64,000 bases of DNA, from contig JBATLL010000041.1 of NCBI GenBank assembly GCA_049289295.1, forward strand, positions 434,001 to 498,000, in the 5' to 3' direction. Origin of the DNA: BOKV01 sp049289295. GTDB lineage: Bacteria > Pseudomonadota > Alphaproteobacteria > Rhizobiales > Rhizobiaceae. The notes beneath the pieces are model-generated. The model was not told where the DNA came from. It was given only the letters and a program-made list of their open reading frames with translations, and did not search any database. The position numbers were made by a program, and so were the translations under genes. Shown one piece after another: positions 51,181-60,479 of this stretch; the first letter of the stretch is position 1; each line of letters begins with the position of its first letter.

Positions 51181-51197
51181 TGTGGGATTCTCCCACA
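51181..51197. promoter_or_regulatory. Palindrome TGTGGGA-TTC-TCCCACA between murB and ddl
   Basis: Perfect seven-base arms in the 136-base gap, one of the few true gaps inside the dcw cluster. It includes a GATTC (CcrM) site and two inward TGGGA sequences. It may mark an internal promoter or an RNA hairpin. Confidence 0.4.
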
Positions 51198-51245
51198 GGC
51201 AGGTCATGTCGATTCCGGCAGTGCGTAACGAGGAAGGGTTAGATA

Positions 51246-52172
51246 ATGGCGGACAAGCATGTGGCGGTCCTGATGGGCGGCTGGTCCTCGGAGCGTCCGG
51301 TTTCCCTTTCTTCCGGCAATGCATGTGCCGATGGACTTGAGCGGGCAGGTTATCGCGTTACCAGGGTGGATGTCGGCAGGGATGTTCACCATGTACTCGA
51401 ACGGCTCAAGCCTGACGTCGCCTTCAACGCACTGCATGGCCCTTTCGGCGAAGACGGAACCATTCAGGGCCTGCTGGAACTGATGCAGGTCCCCTACACT
51501 CATTCCGGCGTGCTGGCGTCGGCCCTTGCAATGGACAAGGAGAAGTCGAAACGGATCGTCAAGCCGGCAGGCGTTCCGGTGGCTGAATCCAAGGTCATGA
51601 ACCGGCTGGAAGCAGCCGAAAAGCACGTCATGGTGCCCCCCTATGTCATCAAGCCGGTAGCGGAAGGGTCGTCCTTCGGCGTGTTGATTGTTCGCGAGGA
51701 CATGTCCACGCCACCCCAGGAACTTTACTCAAAAGACTGGCCTTATGGCGAGCGAATCATGGTCGAGCGCTACATCGCGGGACGTGAATTGACCTGTGCC
51801 GTGATGGGAAATGTGGCGCTTGGCGTGACCGAAATCCTGCCGCAGGGTCCGGGCTTCTATGACTACGATGCCAAATACGCTCCGGGAGGATCAAAACATG
51901 TGTGCCCGGCAGAAATTAAACCAAATATTTACCAAAAGATTCAGACACTGGCGTTGAAGGCACATCTTGCCATCGGATGCAGGGGAGTTAGCCGTTCCGA
52001 CTTCCGTCTCGATGACGGCCTGATGGGAACGGGAGAGTTGATCTGGCTTGAGATCAACACCCAGCCGGGCATGACGCCAACCTCGCTTGTGCCGGAAATG
52101 GCGGTGCAGGCAGGACATACGTTCGAAGAGTTCCTTTCGTGGATGGTAGAGGACGCATCTTGCAACAGGTAG
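51246..52172 (+). CDS. ddl: D-alanine:D-alanine ligase
   Basis: 308 residues, ATP-grasp enzyme that makes D-Ala-D-Ala for MurF. HVAVLMGGWSSERPVSLSSG near residue 5, FNALHGPFGEDGTIQG near 59, GVLASALAMDKEKSK near 86, VIKPVAEGSSFGV near 135 and the C-terminal LEINTQPGMTPTSLVPEMA are conserved. The S-S-E-R-P start with P rather than E is seen in rhizobial Ddl. GAGGAAGGG precedes the ATG. Confidence 0.97.
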   Translation: MADKHVAVLMGGWSSERPVSLSSGNACADGLERAGYRVTRVDVGRDVHHVLERLKPDVAFNALHGPFGEDGTIQGLLELMQVPYTHSGVLASALAMDKEKSKRIVKPAGVPVAESKVMNRLEAAEKHVMVPPYVIKPVAEGSSFGVLIVREDMSTPPQELYSKDWPYGERIMVERYIAGRELTCAVMGNVALGVTEILPQGPGFYDYDAKYAPGGSKHVCPAEIKPNIYQKIQTLALKAHLAIGCRGVSRSDFRLDDGLMGTGELIWLEINTQPGMTPTSLVPEMAVQAGHTFEEFLSWMVEDASCNR

Positions 52173-53104
52173 GCAAAAGGCAGGGCGTGAAGCCGGGCCT
52201 GGAAACACAGGTTTCCGCCAGCCCGCAATCCGGTCACGGTGGCGGCATCGTGCTGCCGCGCCTATTGCGCTGGCCGCTTCGCCATAGCCTGCGCCTCGTC
52301 AATCACGGCTTCTCCGTTTCCGGAAAGAAGGTTGCCGCCTTTTGCGTTGCGATCGTTCTGGGCGGTGGTGTTGCCGGTCTCGTGCAGAGCGGGCAGGCCG
52401 ACGAGATGATCGCGGAAGCCTCGGCCTGGGCCGGTTTTCGCATTGCTGATGTCGAGATCAGCGGGCTCAGCGAAATTTCGCGTATCGACATTCTCACGAA
52501 TATTGACCTGGGGGCGGATCGCTCGCTCTTTTCCTTCGATGTGCGCCGTGCGCGCGATGATCTGCGTGGCCTCGCCTGGGCCTCCGATGTTGCGGTTGCC
52601 AAGGCCTATCCCGACAAGGTCGTCGTGAAGGTCGTCGAACGCCAGCCCTTCGCCGTTTGGCAGAATGGCCAGTCGCTGTATCTAGTCGAGCGCGACGGGC
52701 GCGAAATCGTACCCTTTGATGACCGTTTTGCAGGCCTGCCGCTGCTGGTTGGAACCGGCGCCAACAAGGCGGGTGCCAATCTCGTTGCTGCCGTGCAGCG
52801 CCATCCTGAGCTGGCGGGCAAGGTAAAGGCCTATGTTCGGGTTGCGGACCGGCGCTGGGATATAGTGCTCGATGGTGACTTGCGCGTCATGCTACCGGAA
52901 TTCGAACCGGAACGACAGCTCGGTGAACTGGCACGCCTTGAGCGCGAGGAACAGGTTCTTTCACGTGCGCTGGACAGTATAGACATGCGTTTCACCGACC
53001 GTCTGGTCATGCGCCTGACGCCGCAGGCTGCCGAAATGCGCAAGGAAGCCGTTGAAACCCGGCTGGAGCAGATGAAGAAGCGCAAGAAGGAGCAGGAGAT
53101 ATGA
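52160..53104 (+). CDS. ftsQ: Cell division protein FtsQ
   Basis: About 314 residues. Cytoplasmic N-terminus with basic Arg-rich part, a membrane helix near residues 62-82 (VAAFCVAIVLGGGVAGLVQSG), then a POTRA domain (FRIADVEISGLSEISRIDIL) and the FtsQ domain with RVADRRWDIVLDGDLRVMLPE. It recruits FtsL/FtsB and downstream division proteins. TTG 52160 with AGAGGA upstream was preferred over GTG 52139; it overlaps ddl by 13 bases. Stop overlaps ftsA start. Confidence 0.93.
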   Translation: MQQVGKRQGVKPGLETQVSASPQSGHGGGIVLPRLLRWPLRHSLRLVNHGFSVSGKKVAAFCVAIVLGGGVAGLVQSGQADEMIAEASAWAGFRIADVEISGLSEISRIDILTNIDLGADRSLFSFDVRRARDDLRGLAWASDVAVAKAYPDKVVVKVVERQPFAVWQNGQSLYLVERDGREIVPFDDRFAGLPLLVGTGANKAGANLVAAVQRHPELAGKVKAYVRVADRRWDIVLDGDLRVMLPEFEPERQLGELARLEREEQVLSRALDSIDMRFTDRLVMRLTPQAAEMRKEAVETRLEQMKKRKKEQEI

Positions 53105-54432
53105 GCCTGCTTCGCAAGGATGGATTTCTGCCGCGCCTCAAGCCGCTTTCCATGAAGCGGCCAACCATCGTTTCTGTGCTGGATATCGGCAGCACCAAGA
53201 CCTGCTGCCTGATCGCACGGCTGAAGCCTCGCGAGTCGAGCCAGGTGCTGCCGGGCCGCACCCACAAGATCGAGGTGATCGGCTTCGGCCATCAGCGCTC
53301 GCGCGGTGTGAAGTCCGGTGTGATTGTCGATCTGGAACGCGCTGAGCAGTCGATCCGCCTGGCGGTGGATGCGGCGGAGCGCATGGCCGGTGTCACGGTG
53401 GAATCGCTCATCGTCAGCGTTTCATCCGGCAGGCTGATGAGTGAGGCCTATTCGGCCGACATTTCGCTTGGCGGCCACGCGGTTGAAGAGGGCGATATCG
53501 CCCGTGTCCTGCGCGCTGGTGCAAGCCATGCATTGTCGAGCGACCGTTCGGTGGTTCATTCCATACCCATCGGCTATTCGCTTGACGATGAAAGCCGGGT
53601 GTCTGATCCGCGCGGCATGCTGGGCCAGAAGCTTGGCGTCGACATGCATGTCGTGACAGCGGAAAACAGCCCGCTGCGCAATATCGAACTGTGCATCAAC
53701 CGTGCGCATCTTTCGGTCGAAGCCGTTGTGGCAACGCCATATGCTTCAGGCCTTGCAGCACTCGTGGATGACGAGACCGAAATGGGCTGCGCCTGCATCG
53801 ACATGGGCGGCGGCACGACAACGCTTTCCGTGTTCATGGACGGCAGGTTCTGTTTTGCCGATGCAATCGCCATTGGCGGGCATCATGTGACCATGGATCT
53901 GGCGCGCGGTCTTTCTGCGCGCCTCGATGATGCGGAAAAGCTCAAGACGCTGCAGGGCTCGGCTCTTCCGGGCGCTGGCACCGAAGATGATGTCATCTCG
54001 GTTCCCCCGATCGGCGAGGATGAGCGCGATGTCCCCAACCATGTGACCCGCTCGCAACTGACGCGGATCATCAGGCCAAGGGTTGAAGAAACGCTCGAAC
54101 TTATCCGCGATCGGCTGAACCGGTCCGGCTTTGCGGGCGCGGTGGGCAAACGGGTCGTGCTGACCGGTGGGGCCAGCCAGATGACGGGCATGAGCGAAAT
54201 GGCGCGCCGCATTCTGGGCCGCCATGTGCGCATGGGCAGGCCCATGGGTATCAGCGGCATGCCGGATGCGGCGAAGGTGCCGGCATTTTCGGCAGCGGTT
54301 GGCCTGCTGATCTATCCACAGATGGCCCACCTGGAAAATATCGCGTCGGCGCACGCTTATGCGCCCATGCGGCTTACCGGAACGGGTGGTGCGTTCTGGC
54401 GGCTGGGACACTGGCTGAAAGAGAGTTTTTGA
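53101..54432 (+). CDS. ftsA: Cell division protein FtsA
   Basis: 443 residues, actin-like ATPase that ties FtsZ filaments to the membrane. SVLDIGSTKTCCLIA near residue 22 is phosphate-1, CACIDMGGGTTTLSVF near 230 phosphate-2 and VVLTGGASQMTGM near 355 the adenosine motif. A 1C domain lies between. The C-terminal amphipathic tail (FWRLGHWLKESF) is the membrane anchor. Overlaps ftsQ as ATGA. Confidence 0.97.
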   Translation: MSLLRKDGFLPRLKPLSMKRPTIVSVLDIGSTKTCCLIARLKPRESSQVLPGRTHKIEVIGFGHQRSRGVKSGVIVDLERAEQSIRLAVDAAERMAGVTVESLIVSVSSGRLMSEAYSADISLGGHAVEEGDIARVLRAGASHALSSDRSVVHSIPIGYSLDDESRVSDPRGMLGQKLGVDMHVVTAENSPLRNIELCINRAHLSVEAVVATPYASGLAALVDDETEMGCACIDMGGGTTTLSVFMDGRFCFADAIAIGGHHVTMDLARGLSARLDDAEKLKTLQGSALPGAGTEDDVISVPPIGEDERDVPNHVTRSQLTRIIRPRVEETLELIRDRLNRSGFAGAVGKRVVLTGGASQMTGMSEMARRILGRHVRMGRPMGISGMPDAAKVPAFSAAVGLLIYPQMAHLENIASAHAYAPMRLTGTGGAFWRLGHWLKESF

Positions 54433-54531
54433 TGCGGCGGTGATCAGCCCGAACAGGGCGGATCGAAATGTAAAGGTTCGGTTTGGTCAGGCAGAAGCTT
54501 CCCAGGCGAACCGGAAAACGGAGACGAGGAA

Positions 54532-56322
54532 ATGACCATCAACCTGCAGAAGCCGGATATCCGGGAGTTGAAGCCCAAGATCACGGTCTTTGGCGTTGGC
54601 GGCGGCGGCGGCAATGCCGTGAACAACATGATCAATGGTGGCCTGCAGGGGGTGGAGTTCGTCGTTGCGAACACCGACGCGCAGGCGCTGACCATGTCGC
54701 GGGCGCAGCGCATGATCCAGCTCGGTGTGGACGTGACCCAGGGATTGGGTGCAGGTTCGCAGCCTGAAGTGGGTCGAGCCTCTGCCGAAGAATGCATAGA
54801 CGAGATCGCCGATCACCTGCAGGGGACGCACATGGCGTTCATCACTGCTGGCATGGGTGGTGGAACCGGCACGGGTGCTGCACCAGTGGTGGCGCGCGCG
54901 GCGCGTGAACTTGGCATCCTCACCGTTGGTGTCGTGACCAAGCCGTTCCATTTCGAAGGCGCGCGCCGCATGAAGACTGCGGAAGCGGGAATTACCGAAC
55001 TGCAGAAGAATGTCGATACGCTGATCGTCATCCCGAACCAGAACCTTTTCCGCATCGCCAATGACAAGACCACCTTCGCAGACGCCTTCGGCATGGCCGA
55101 TCAAGTGCTCTATTCGGGTGTTGCCTGCATTACTGACCTGATGGTCAAGGAAGGCCTGATCAATCTGGACTTTGCCGATGTGCGCTCGGTCATGCGCGAA
55201 ATGGGCAAGGCAATGATGGGCACAGGCGAGTCAAGCGGCGAGGGTCGGGCGATGCAGGCGGCGGAAGCTGCCATCGCCAATCCGCTGCTCGACGAAACAA
55301 GCATGCGCGGCGCACGCGGCCTGCTGATTTCGATCACCGGCGGTCGTGACATGACCCTGTTCGAAGTGGATGAGGCAGCGACCCGCATTCGCGAGGAAGT
55401 CGATGCTGACGCCAACATCATTCTTGGCGCTACCTTCGATGAAGCTCTTGAAGGCGTCATTCGCGTGTCGGTCGTGGCAACAGGCATCGACCGAACCCAG
55501 GAAATGGCCCAGCAGGGCGGGGGCGACCGGGTGGCAAATGCGATTTCGCGTTCAGCGCCAGGCGGGGTCCAGCTGCCGCGCGCGGCGGCTCCCGTTTCAC
55601 GGCCCGCGGTTTCCGTTCCGCTCACCGGCTCCTCGACCCTTGGTGCAATGCCAAGAGTGGATGAGGAAAAGGTTCAAAAGGTTGCCGAGGCCCTTGCCAC
55701 TCCGGCGCGGACTGTGGCGCAGAAGGATGGCGTGCGCATCGAGCCGTTCAGACCTGCGGCACCTGAGTTTGCCGACGATTCCCTTGAAGATGATTTCCGC
55801 GAGGCGCTCGAAGGCGAACTGATGCCGCTAACCGACCAATTTATCCCGGATGAGGCGGAAATGCCGGAAGTGCCAGTCAGGTCGGCGCGCATGCCGGACG
55901 TCGAGGACTTCCCGCCAATGGTGCGCGCCGAAATGGAAAAGCGTGAAGCTCCTGTTGCCCCGGCAGAGGAAGAACGCGGGCCAATCGGGCTGCTTCGCAA
56001 ACTCACGCACGGCTTTTCATCCGCCCATCATGCGGCTGAACCGGCCCGCGCGCAGCAACAGGCTCCGCAGCCAGCTCCAAAGCCGGTGCAGCAGAGCGTG
56101 CAGCGCCAGGAACCGGTCATGCGGCCGGCAACGGAAGCAAGGCCGCAGCCCTCGCATCAGCCAGCACATCAGCCATCGGGGAATGGTCGCGTGGACGACA
56201 ATCCGTTCGCACCAAGACGCGCCCAGCTTGATCCACATGGTCGTCCGGCGGCTTCTGCCCGCCCGATCGATGATGATGATCAGCTGGATATTCCGGCCTT
56301 CCTGCGCAGGCAGGGAAGCTGA
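54532..56322 (+). CDS. ftsZ: Cell division GTPase FtsZ
   Basis: 596 residues. Tubulin-like GTPase that forms the Z ring. VFGVGGGGGNAVNNM near residue 19 and the tubulin signature GGGTGTG at 109-115; NLDFADVRSVM near 207 is the T7 loop. After the globular part (about residue 317) comes a linker of about 260 residues rich in A, P, E and R, including GLLRKLTHGF. The C-terminal conserved peptide is DDQLDIPAFLRRQ. Long linkers are usual in alphaproteobacteria. A terminator follows. Confidence 0.98.
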   Translation: MTINLQKPDIRELKPKITVFGVGGGGGNAVNNMINGGLQGVEFVVANTDAQALTMSRAQRMIQLGVDVTQGLGAGSQPEVGRASAEECIDEIADHLQGTHMAFITAGMGGGTGTGAAPVVARAARELGILTVGVVTKPFHFEGARRMKTAEAGITELQKNVDTLIVIPNQNLFRIANDKTTFADAFGMADQVLYSGVACITDLMVKEGLINLDFADVRSVMREMGKAMMGTGESSGEGRAMQAAEAAIANPLLDETSMRGARGLLISITGGRDMTLFEVDEAATRIREEVDADANIILGATFDEALEGVIRVSVVATGIDRTQEMAQQGGGDRVANAISRSAPGGVQLPRAAAPVSRPAVSVPLTGSSTLGAMPRVDEEKVQKVAEALATPARTVAQKDGVRIEPFRPAAPEFADDSLEDDFREALEGELMPLTDQFIPDEAEMPEVPVRSARMPDVEDFPPMVRAEMEKREAPVAPAEEERGPIGLLRKLTHGFSSAHHAAEPARAQQQAPQPAPKPVQQSVQRQEPVMRPATEARPQPSHQPAHQPSGNGRVDDNPFAPRRAQLDPHGRPAASARPIDDDDQLDIPAFLRRQGS

Positions 56323-56358
56323 CCTTCCGTTGGGGCATGTGCAGCATGCGTAATAAAG

Positions 56359-56396
56359 ATCAGGCGCTGATTTCGATTGGCGCCTGATTTTCTTTT
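56359..56396 (+). terminator. Intrinsic terminator at the end of the dcw cluster
   Basis: ATCAGGCGC (56359-56367) pairs with GCGCCTGAT (56380-56388), a perfect nine-base stem with a 12-base loop, followed by TTTCTTTT. It separates ftsZ from lpxC. Confidence 0.88.
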
Positions 56397-56462
56397 AATT
56401 ACAACAAGTTACGAGCGGTTATACGAAAGGCGGAATGGTAACAAATCGTAAGAAAGCGTGAT

Positions 56463-56491
56463 TTGGCGATACGGGAATGCCTGTCTATTTT
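56463..56491 (+). promoter_or_regulatory. Candidate lpxC promoter
   Basis: TTGGCG at 56463-56468, 17 bases, TATTTT at 56486-56491. It lies in the otherwise empty 314-base gap between ftsZ and lpxC, about 145 bases before the lpxC start, after the ftsZ terminator. The region at 56391-56460 is A/T-rich. Confidence 0.55.
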
Positions 56492-56636
56492 GGACGCAAT
56501 CAGGGAGATTCTCTGGCAGCAATGTGGCTGGGCATCGGGGGGTGTTGAAGCCGCATCAGACAGAGACCCGGAAAGCATGGCCCAAAAAGGGCTGATGGTT
56601 CGACGAATGCAGGCAACAAGGTTCAGGGCGGGCGCA

Positions 56637-57593
56637 ATGGGGATCAACGTGCTGGGATACCAGACTACCATACGCAGCAAGATCGAGTTCAAGGGGATTG
56701 GTGTTCATTCCGGCGAGCCGGTTACCATGGTCCTCAATCCGGCCGAAGCCGATACCGGCATTCTTTTCAACGTGACCTGCCCACGCACCGGCAGGAACCA
56801 GGACATTCCAGCCACAATCGCTTCCATCGGTGCCACCGATCTGTGCACCGTGCTTGGCAATCCCTCCGAAGTCTTCATCGCAACCGTCGAGCATCTGATG
56901 GCAGCGCTTCGTGCGCTCAATGTCGATAATGTCATTGTAGACGTCGACAGCCGCGAAGTTCCGGTAATGGATGGCAGCTCGCACGACTATGTCGAGGCGA
57001 TCAAGTCTACAGGGCTAACTTCTCTTTCCGCGCCGCGCTGCTACATCAAGGTGTTGAAGCCTGTCCGCGTCGACATGGGCGCTTCGTGGGGCGAATTCAT
57101 TCCTCATGACGGAACGCGCTACGAGGTCGAGATCGATTTCGACTGCCCGACAATTGGCCGCCAGGCATTTCGCGCCGACATGACGGCAGATGTCTTCTGC
57201 AATGAACTGTCACGCGCGCGCACCTTCGGCTTCATGCGCGATGTCGAGCGTCTTTGGGCTGCCGGGTTTGCCCTTGGTTCATCGCTCGAGAACTCCGTGG
57301 TGATCGGCGACGACAATCGCATCGTCAATCCCGAAGGCCTTCGCTACAAGGACGAGTTCGTCAGGCACAAGGCGCTTGATGCAGTTGGCGACCTCGCGCT
57401 TGCAGGTGCACCGTTCATCGGCTGCTTCCGTTCCTATCGCGGCGGGCACAAGCTGAATTCGCTGGTGCTCAAGCAATTGCTGAGCGACCGTGATGCCTAC
57501 CAGTTTGTAGGTGCGCCGCGCTCCCAGCCACGGGTGCATCCAGCGGAACTGGTTTCAATGAGCGCGCCAGCATACGCAGCAGCTCTGGTCTGA
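56637..57593 (+). CDS. lpxC: UDP-3-O-acyl-N-acetylglucosamine deacetylase
   Basis: 318 residues. Zinc deacetylase that commits UDP-GlcNAc to lipid A. QTTIRSKIEFKGIGVHSGEPV near residue 8, VEHLMAALRALNVDNVIVDVD near 83 (zinc histidine), LSRARTFGF near 193, and HKALDAVGDLALAG near 244 (HKxxD zinc and catalytic residues). Length agrees with the family from the ATG at 56637; the longer reading frame back to 56463 is unrelated. Confidence 0.96.
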   Translation: MGINVLGYQTTIRSKIEFKGIGVHSGEPVTMVLNPAEADTGILFNVTCPRTGRNQDIPATIASIGATDLCTVLGNPSEVFIATVEHLMAALRALNVDNVIVDVDSREVPVMDGSSHDYVEAIKSTGLTSLSAPRCYIKVLKPVRVDMGASWGEFIPHDGTRYEVEIDFDCPTIGRQAFRADMTADVFCNELSRARTFGFMRDVERLWAAGFALGSSLENSVVIGDDNRIVNPEGLRYKDEFVRHKALDAVGDLALAGAPFIGCFRSYRGGHKLNSLVLKQLLSDRDAYQFVGAPRSQPRVHPAELVSMSAPAYAAALV

Positions 57594-57771
57594 CCCGGCA
57601 CGTCTTTACCTTTGCCACAGTTTTGCGCCATTGCTGACCTAATGGGCTATGGCTCTTGATGGCGTTTTTGGTTATCAAAGTGTAAATTCGGGTCAACTGG
57701 CGGTTTCCCAGTGGGAATCGCGGGCCTTGCAGGGTGCGCTGACAGTGCGTGCCACAGGAGAATGGTAGGCA

Positions 57772-58635
57772 ATGCGTCATATCAGCGGACACGACAGAAA
57801 GCAGCCGTTTGCCAGCGCCTTGCCGCGCCTGGTGACGATGGCGCTTCTGCTTTCCCTTGCCGGCTGCAACACTTCGGAGACTTCGAGCAGCGATTTTGTC
57901 GATGACATCAAGCCGGCCGACCGCCTCTACAACCAGGCGCTGGCAGATATTGATGCGGGCAATGTCAAGGACGCCAAGAAGACGCTCGACGAAATCGACA
58001 AGCAGCATCCCTATTCCGAATATTCACGCCGCGCGATGGTTCTGGAAACCTTCCTGAATTACCGCAAGGCGCAGTATGACGATGCGATCAATTCCGGAAA
58101 ACGCTATGTCGCTCTGTACCCGGGTGACAAGGATGCAGCCTATGCGCAGTATCTCGTCGCCATGTCCTATTTCCGGCAGATGCCTGACGTCACGCGGGAT
58201 CAGTCCACGACAGCGCGCGCCTACCAGGCGTTCAATGCCGTCGTCGAGCAGTATCCCGACAGTGAATATGTCGAGGATTCCAAGACCAAGATGCGCATTT
58301 CGCTGGACCAGCTGGCCGGCAAGGAAATGCTAACAGGGCGCTATTATCTGGAGCGCCGCGAATTTCTGGCGGCAATCAACCGGTTCCGCAGTGTCATCGA
58401 GAATTATCAGACTACCCGCCATATCGAAGAGGCTTTGGCGCGGTTGACCGAGGCCTACTACGCCATGGGCATCATTGATGAGGCAAGAACCGCGGCTGCG
58501 GTGCTTGGTCACAATTTCCCTGAGAGCCAATGGTACAAGGATTCGGTTGCACTGCTGCGTACCGGCGGAGAAGTGCCGCGGGAAAACAGCAATTCCTGGA
58601 TATCAAAGCTGTTTGCCATCAAGGCGACCGGTTGA
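57772..58635 (+). CDS. bamD: Outer membrane assembly lipoprotein BamD
   Basis: 287 residues. Lipoprotein signal with the acylated cysteine at residue 32 (LSLAGC). Five TPR repeats follow, starting ADRLYNQALADIDAGNVKDAKKTLDEID and including AYAQYLVAMSYFRQM and EYVEDSKTKMRISLDQLAGKEM. BamD works with BamA to insert outer membrane beta barrels. Placed after lpxC and before recN, as in other Rhizobiales. Confidence 0.95.
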   Translation: MRHISGHDRKQPFASALPRLVTMALLLSLAGCNTSETSSSDFVDDIKPADRLYNQALADIDAGNVKDAKKTLDEIDKQHPYSEYSRRAMVLETFLNYRKAQYDDAINSGKRYVALYPGDKDAAYAQYLVAMSYFRQMPDVTRDQSTTARAYQAFNAVVEQYPDSEYVEDSKTKMRISLDQLAGKEMLTGRYYLERREFLAAINRFRSVIENYQTTRHIEEALARLTEAYYAMGIIDEARTAAAVLGHNFPESQWYKDSVALLRTGGEVPRENSNSWISKLFAIKATG

Positions 58636-58656
58636 ACCTGAAAGCTCCCGGGGCGC

Positions 58657-60333
58657 ATGCTTGTCCAGCTTTCGATCCGCGACATTGTCCTGATTGAAAG
58701 GCTTGAGGTTGAATTTTCCTCAGGCCTGTCGGTTCTGACCGGCGAAACGGGCGCGGGAAAATCCATCCTGCTCGATGCGCTTTCGCTTGCACTGGGTGCC
58801 AGAGGCGATGGCGGGCTGGTTCGCGTCGGTTGCGAGCAGGGGCAGGTCGTTGCCATGTTCGAACCCGCAGCAGATCACCGCGTACGCAGCCTGCTGCGTG
58901 AAAATGGCATTGATGATGATGCCAGCCTCATCCTTCGCCGGGTGCAGGGTGCTGATGGGCGCACGCGGGCCTATGTGAACGATTCACCCGTTTCCGTGGC
59001 GCTTATGCGCGAAATCGGCCAGATGCTGGTCGAGATCCATGGCCAGCATGATGATCGCGCGCTGGTGGATCAGGCGGCGCATCGCAGGCTGCTGGATGCA
59101 TTTGGTGGGCTTGAAGCGGATGGCGCCATGGTTGCTGCGGCATGGTCTGCGCTCAGCAAGGCACGCAAGGAACTCAAGACGTTGCGCCAGCGTGTCGAGG
59201 ATGGCGCACGGGAAAAGGAATATCTTCGCGCAAGCGTGGATGAACTGACCCGGCTTGCAATGGAGCCGGGTGAAGAAGATCAACTGGCTGCGCGCCGTGC
59301 CAAGATGATGAAGGTCGAGAAGATCGCGACCGACATCAATGAGGCAAACGAATTGCTAAGCGGTCAGGCTTCGCCTTTGCCATCGCTTTCGGGATTGCTG
59401 CGGCGGCTGGAGCGCAAGAGTGCTGAAGCGCCTGGCGTGCTGGACAGTGCACTATCCCATCTTGATCATGCAGTGAATGCGCTGCACAGCGCACAGCAGG
59501 AACTGGAGACGGCACTTCGCGAAACCGAGTTCGACCCCGGCGAACTGGAGCGCGTTGAGGAAAGGCTGTTTGGCCTGCGTGCGGCTGCGCGAAAATACGC
59601 GGTTCCTGTTGACGGTCTGGCGAACCTGGCTGTGCGCATGGCAGATGAACTGCACCGGCTCGATACGAGCAGCGACATGCTGCAGGAGCTGGAAAAGCGC
59701 GAGAAGGAACACGAAGCGGAGTATGACCGGATTGCCGCCAGACTTTCACAAAACCGCAAGGCTGCCGGCATCAATCTGTGCCAGATGGTTGCCGGCGAAC
59801 TGCCTGCGCTCAAGCTGGACCAGGCCGAGTTCATGGTCGACATCGACACCAACAGCTCAAGGGCCGGTCCGGCGGGCATGGACGATGTCGAGTTTCATGT
59901 GCGCACAAACCCCGGCACCAATCCCGGACCGATGATGAAGGTGGCATCGGGCGGGGAATTGTCCCGCTTCCTTCTGGCGCTCAAGGTTTCCCTTGCCGAC
60001 AGGGGATCGGCGCCAACGCTGGTGTTTGACGAAATCGATTCTGGTGCAGGTGGCGCTGTTGCCGATGCGATCGGGCGCAGGCTTTCGCGTCTTGCAAGCC
60101 GGGTACAGGTTCTGTCGGTTACGCATGCGCCGCAGGTTGCCGCACGCGCTGAAGGCCATCTGCTGATTTCCAAGGCCGCCGTGCAGGGGGATGCCAGACG
60201 AGTTTCCACGAATGTGCTTCGTGTCGAGGGTGAGGCCAGGCGCGAGGAGATTGCGCGGATGCTGTCGGGGGCCACCATCACTGATGAAGCGCGGCGCGCT
60301 GCAGACAAGCTGATTGCGCAGCCTGCCAACTGA
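58657..60333 (+). CDS. recN: DNA repair protein RecN
   Basis: 558 residues, SMC-like ATPase acting at double-strand breaks. The N-terminal LSIRDIVLIERLEVEF and Walker A GETGAGKS at 29-36; a coiled-coil middle region of about 200 residues; the signature KVASGGELSRFLLALKV near residue 428 and Walker B TLVFDEIDSGAGG near 454. Length is normal for the family. Confidence 0.97.
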   Translation: MLVQLSIRDIVLIERLEVEFSSGLSVLTGETGAGKSILLDALSLALGARGDGGLVRVGCEQGQVVAMFEPAADHRVRSLLRENGIDDDASLILRRVQGADGRTRAYVNDSPVSVALMREIGQMLVEIHGQHDDRALVDQAAHRRLLDAFGGLEADGAMVAAAWSALSKARKELKTLRQRVEDGAREKEYLRASVDELTRLAMEPGEEDQLAARRAKMMKVEKIATDINEANELLSGQASPLPSLSGLLRRLERKSAEAPGVLDSALSHLDHAVNALHSAQQELETALRETEFDPGELERVEERLFGLRAAARKYAVPVDGLANLAVRMADELHRLDTSSDMLQELEKREKEHEAEYDRIAARLSQNRKAAGINLCQMVAGELPALKLDQAEFMVDIDTNSSRAGPAGMDDVEFHVRTNPGTNPGPMMKVASGGELSRFLLALKVSLADRGSAPTLVFDEIDSGAGGAVADAIGRRLSRLASRVQVLSVTHAPQVAARAEGHLLISKAAVQGDARRVSTNVLRVEGEARREEIARMLSGATITDEARRAADKLIAQPAN

Positions 60334-60479
60334 TTGTACCGCGAGAATTAGCCTGTCCAGCTTGTTGCTAACCTTGTCCGGGATCATCGGCTTGGAGCCT
60401 GAATTGGCGTTTGCAGGTCATCGAATCTGTCGCTAGCATGCAGCGGATGGTGTTGTGCAACCGCAAGGAGACCCGAAAG

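Noticed and set aside
55480..56322. Long FtsZ C-terminal extension as a fusion
   Set aside because: Long, Ala/Pro-rich linkers followed by the conserved peptide are normal in Rhizobiales FtsZ.
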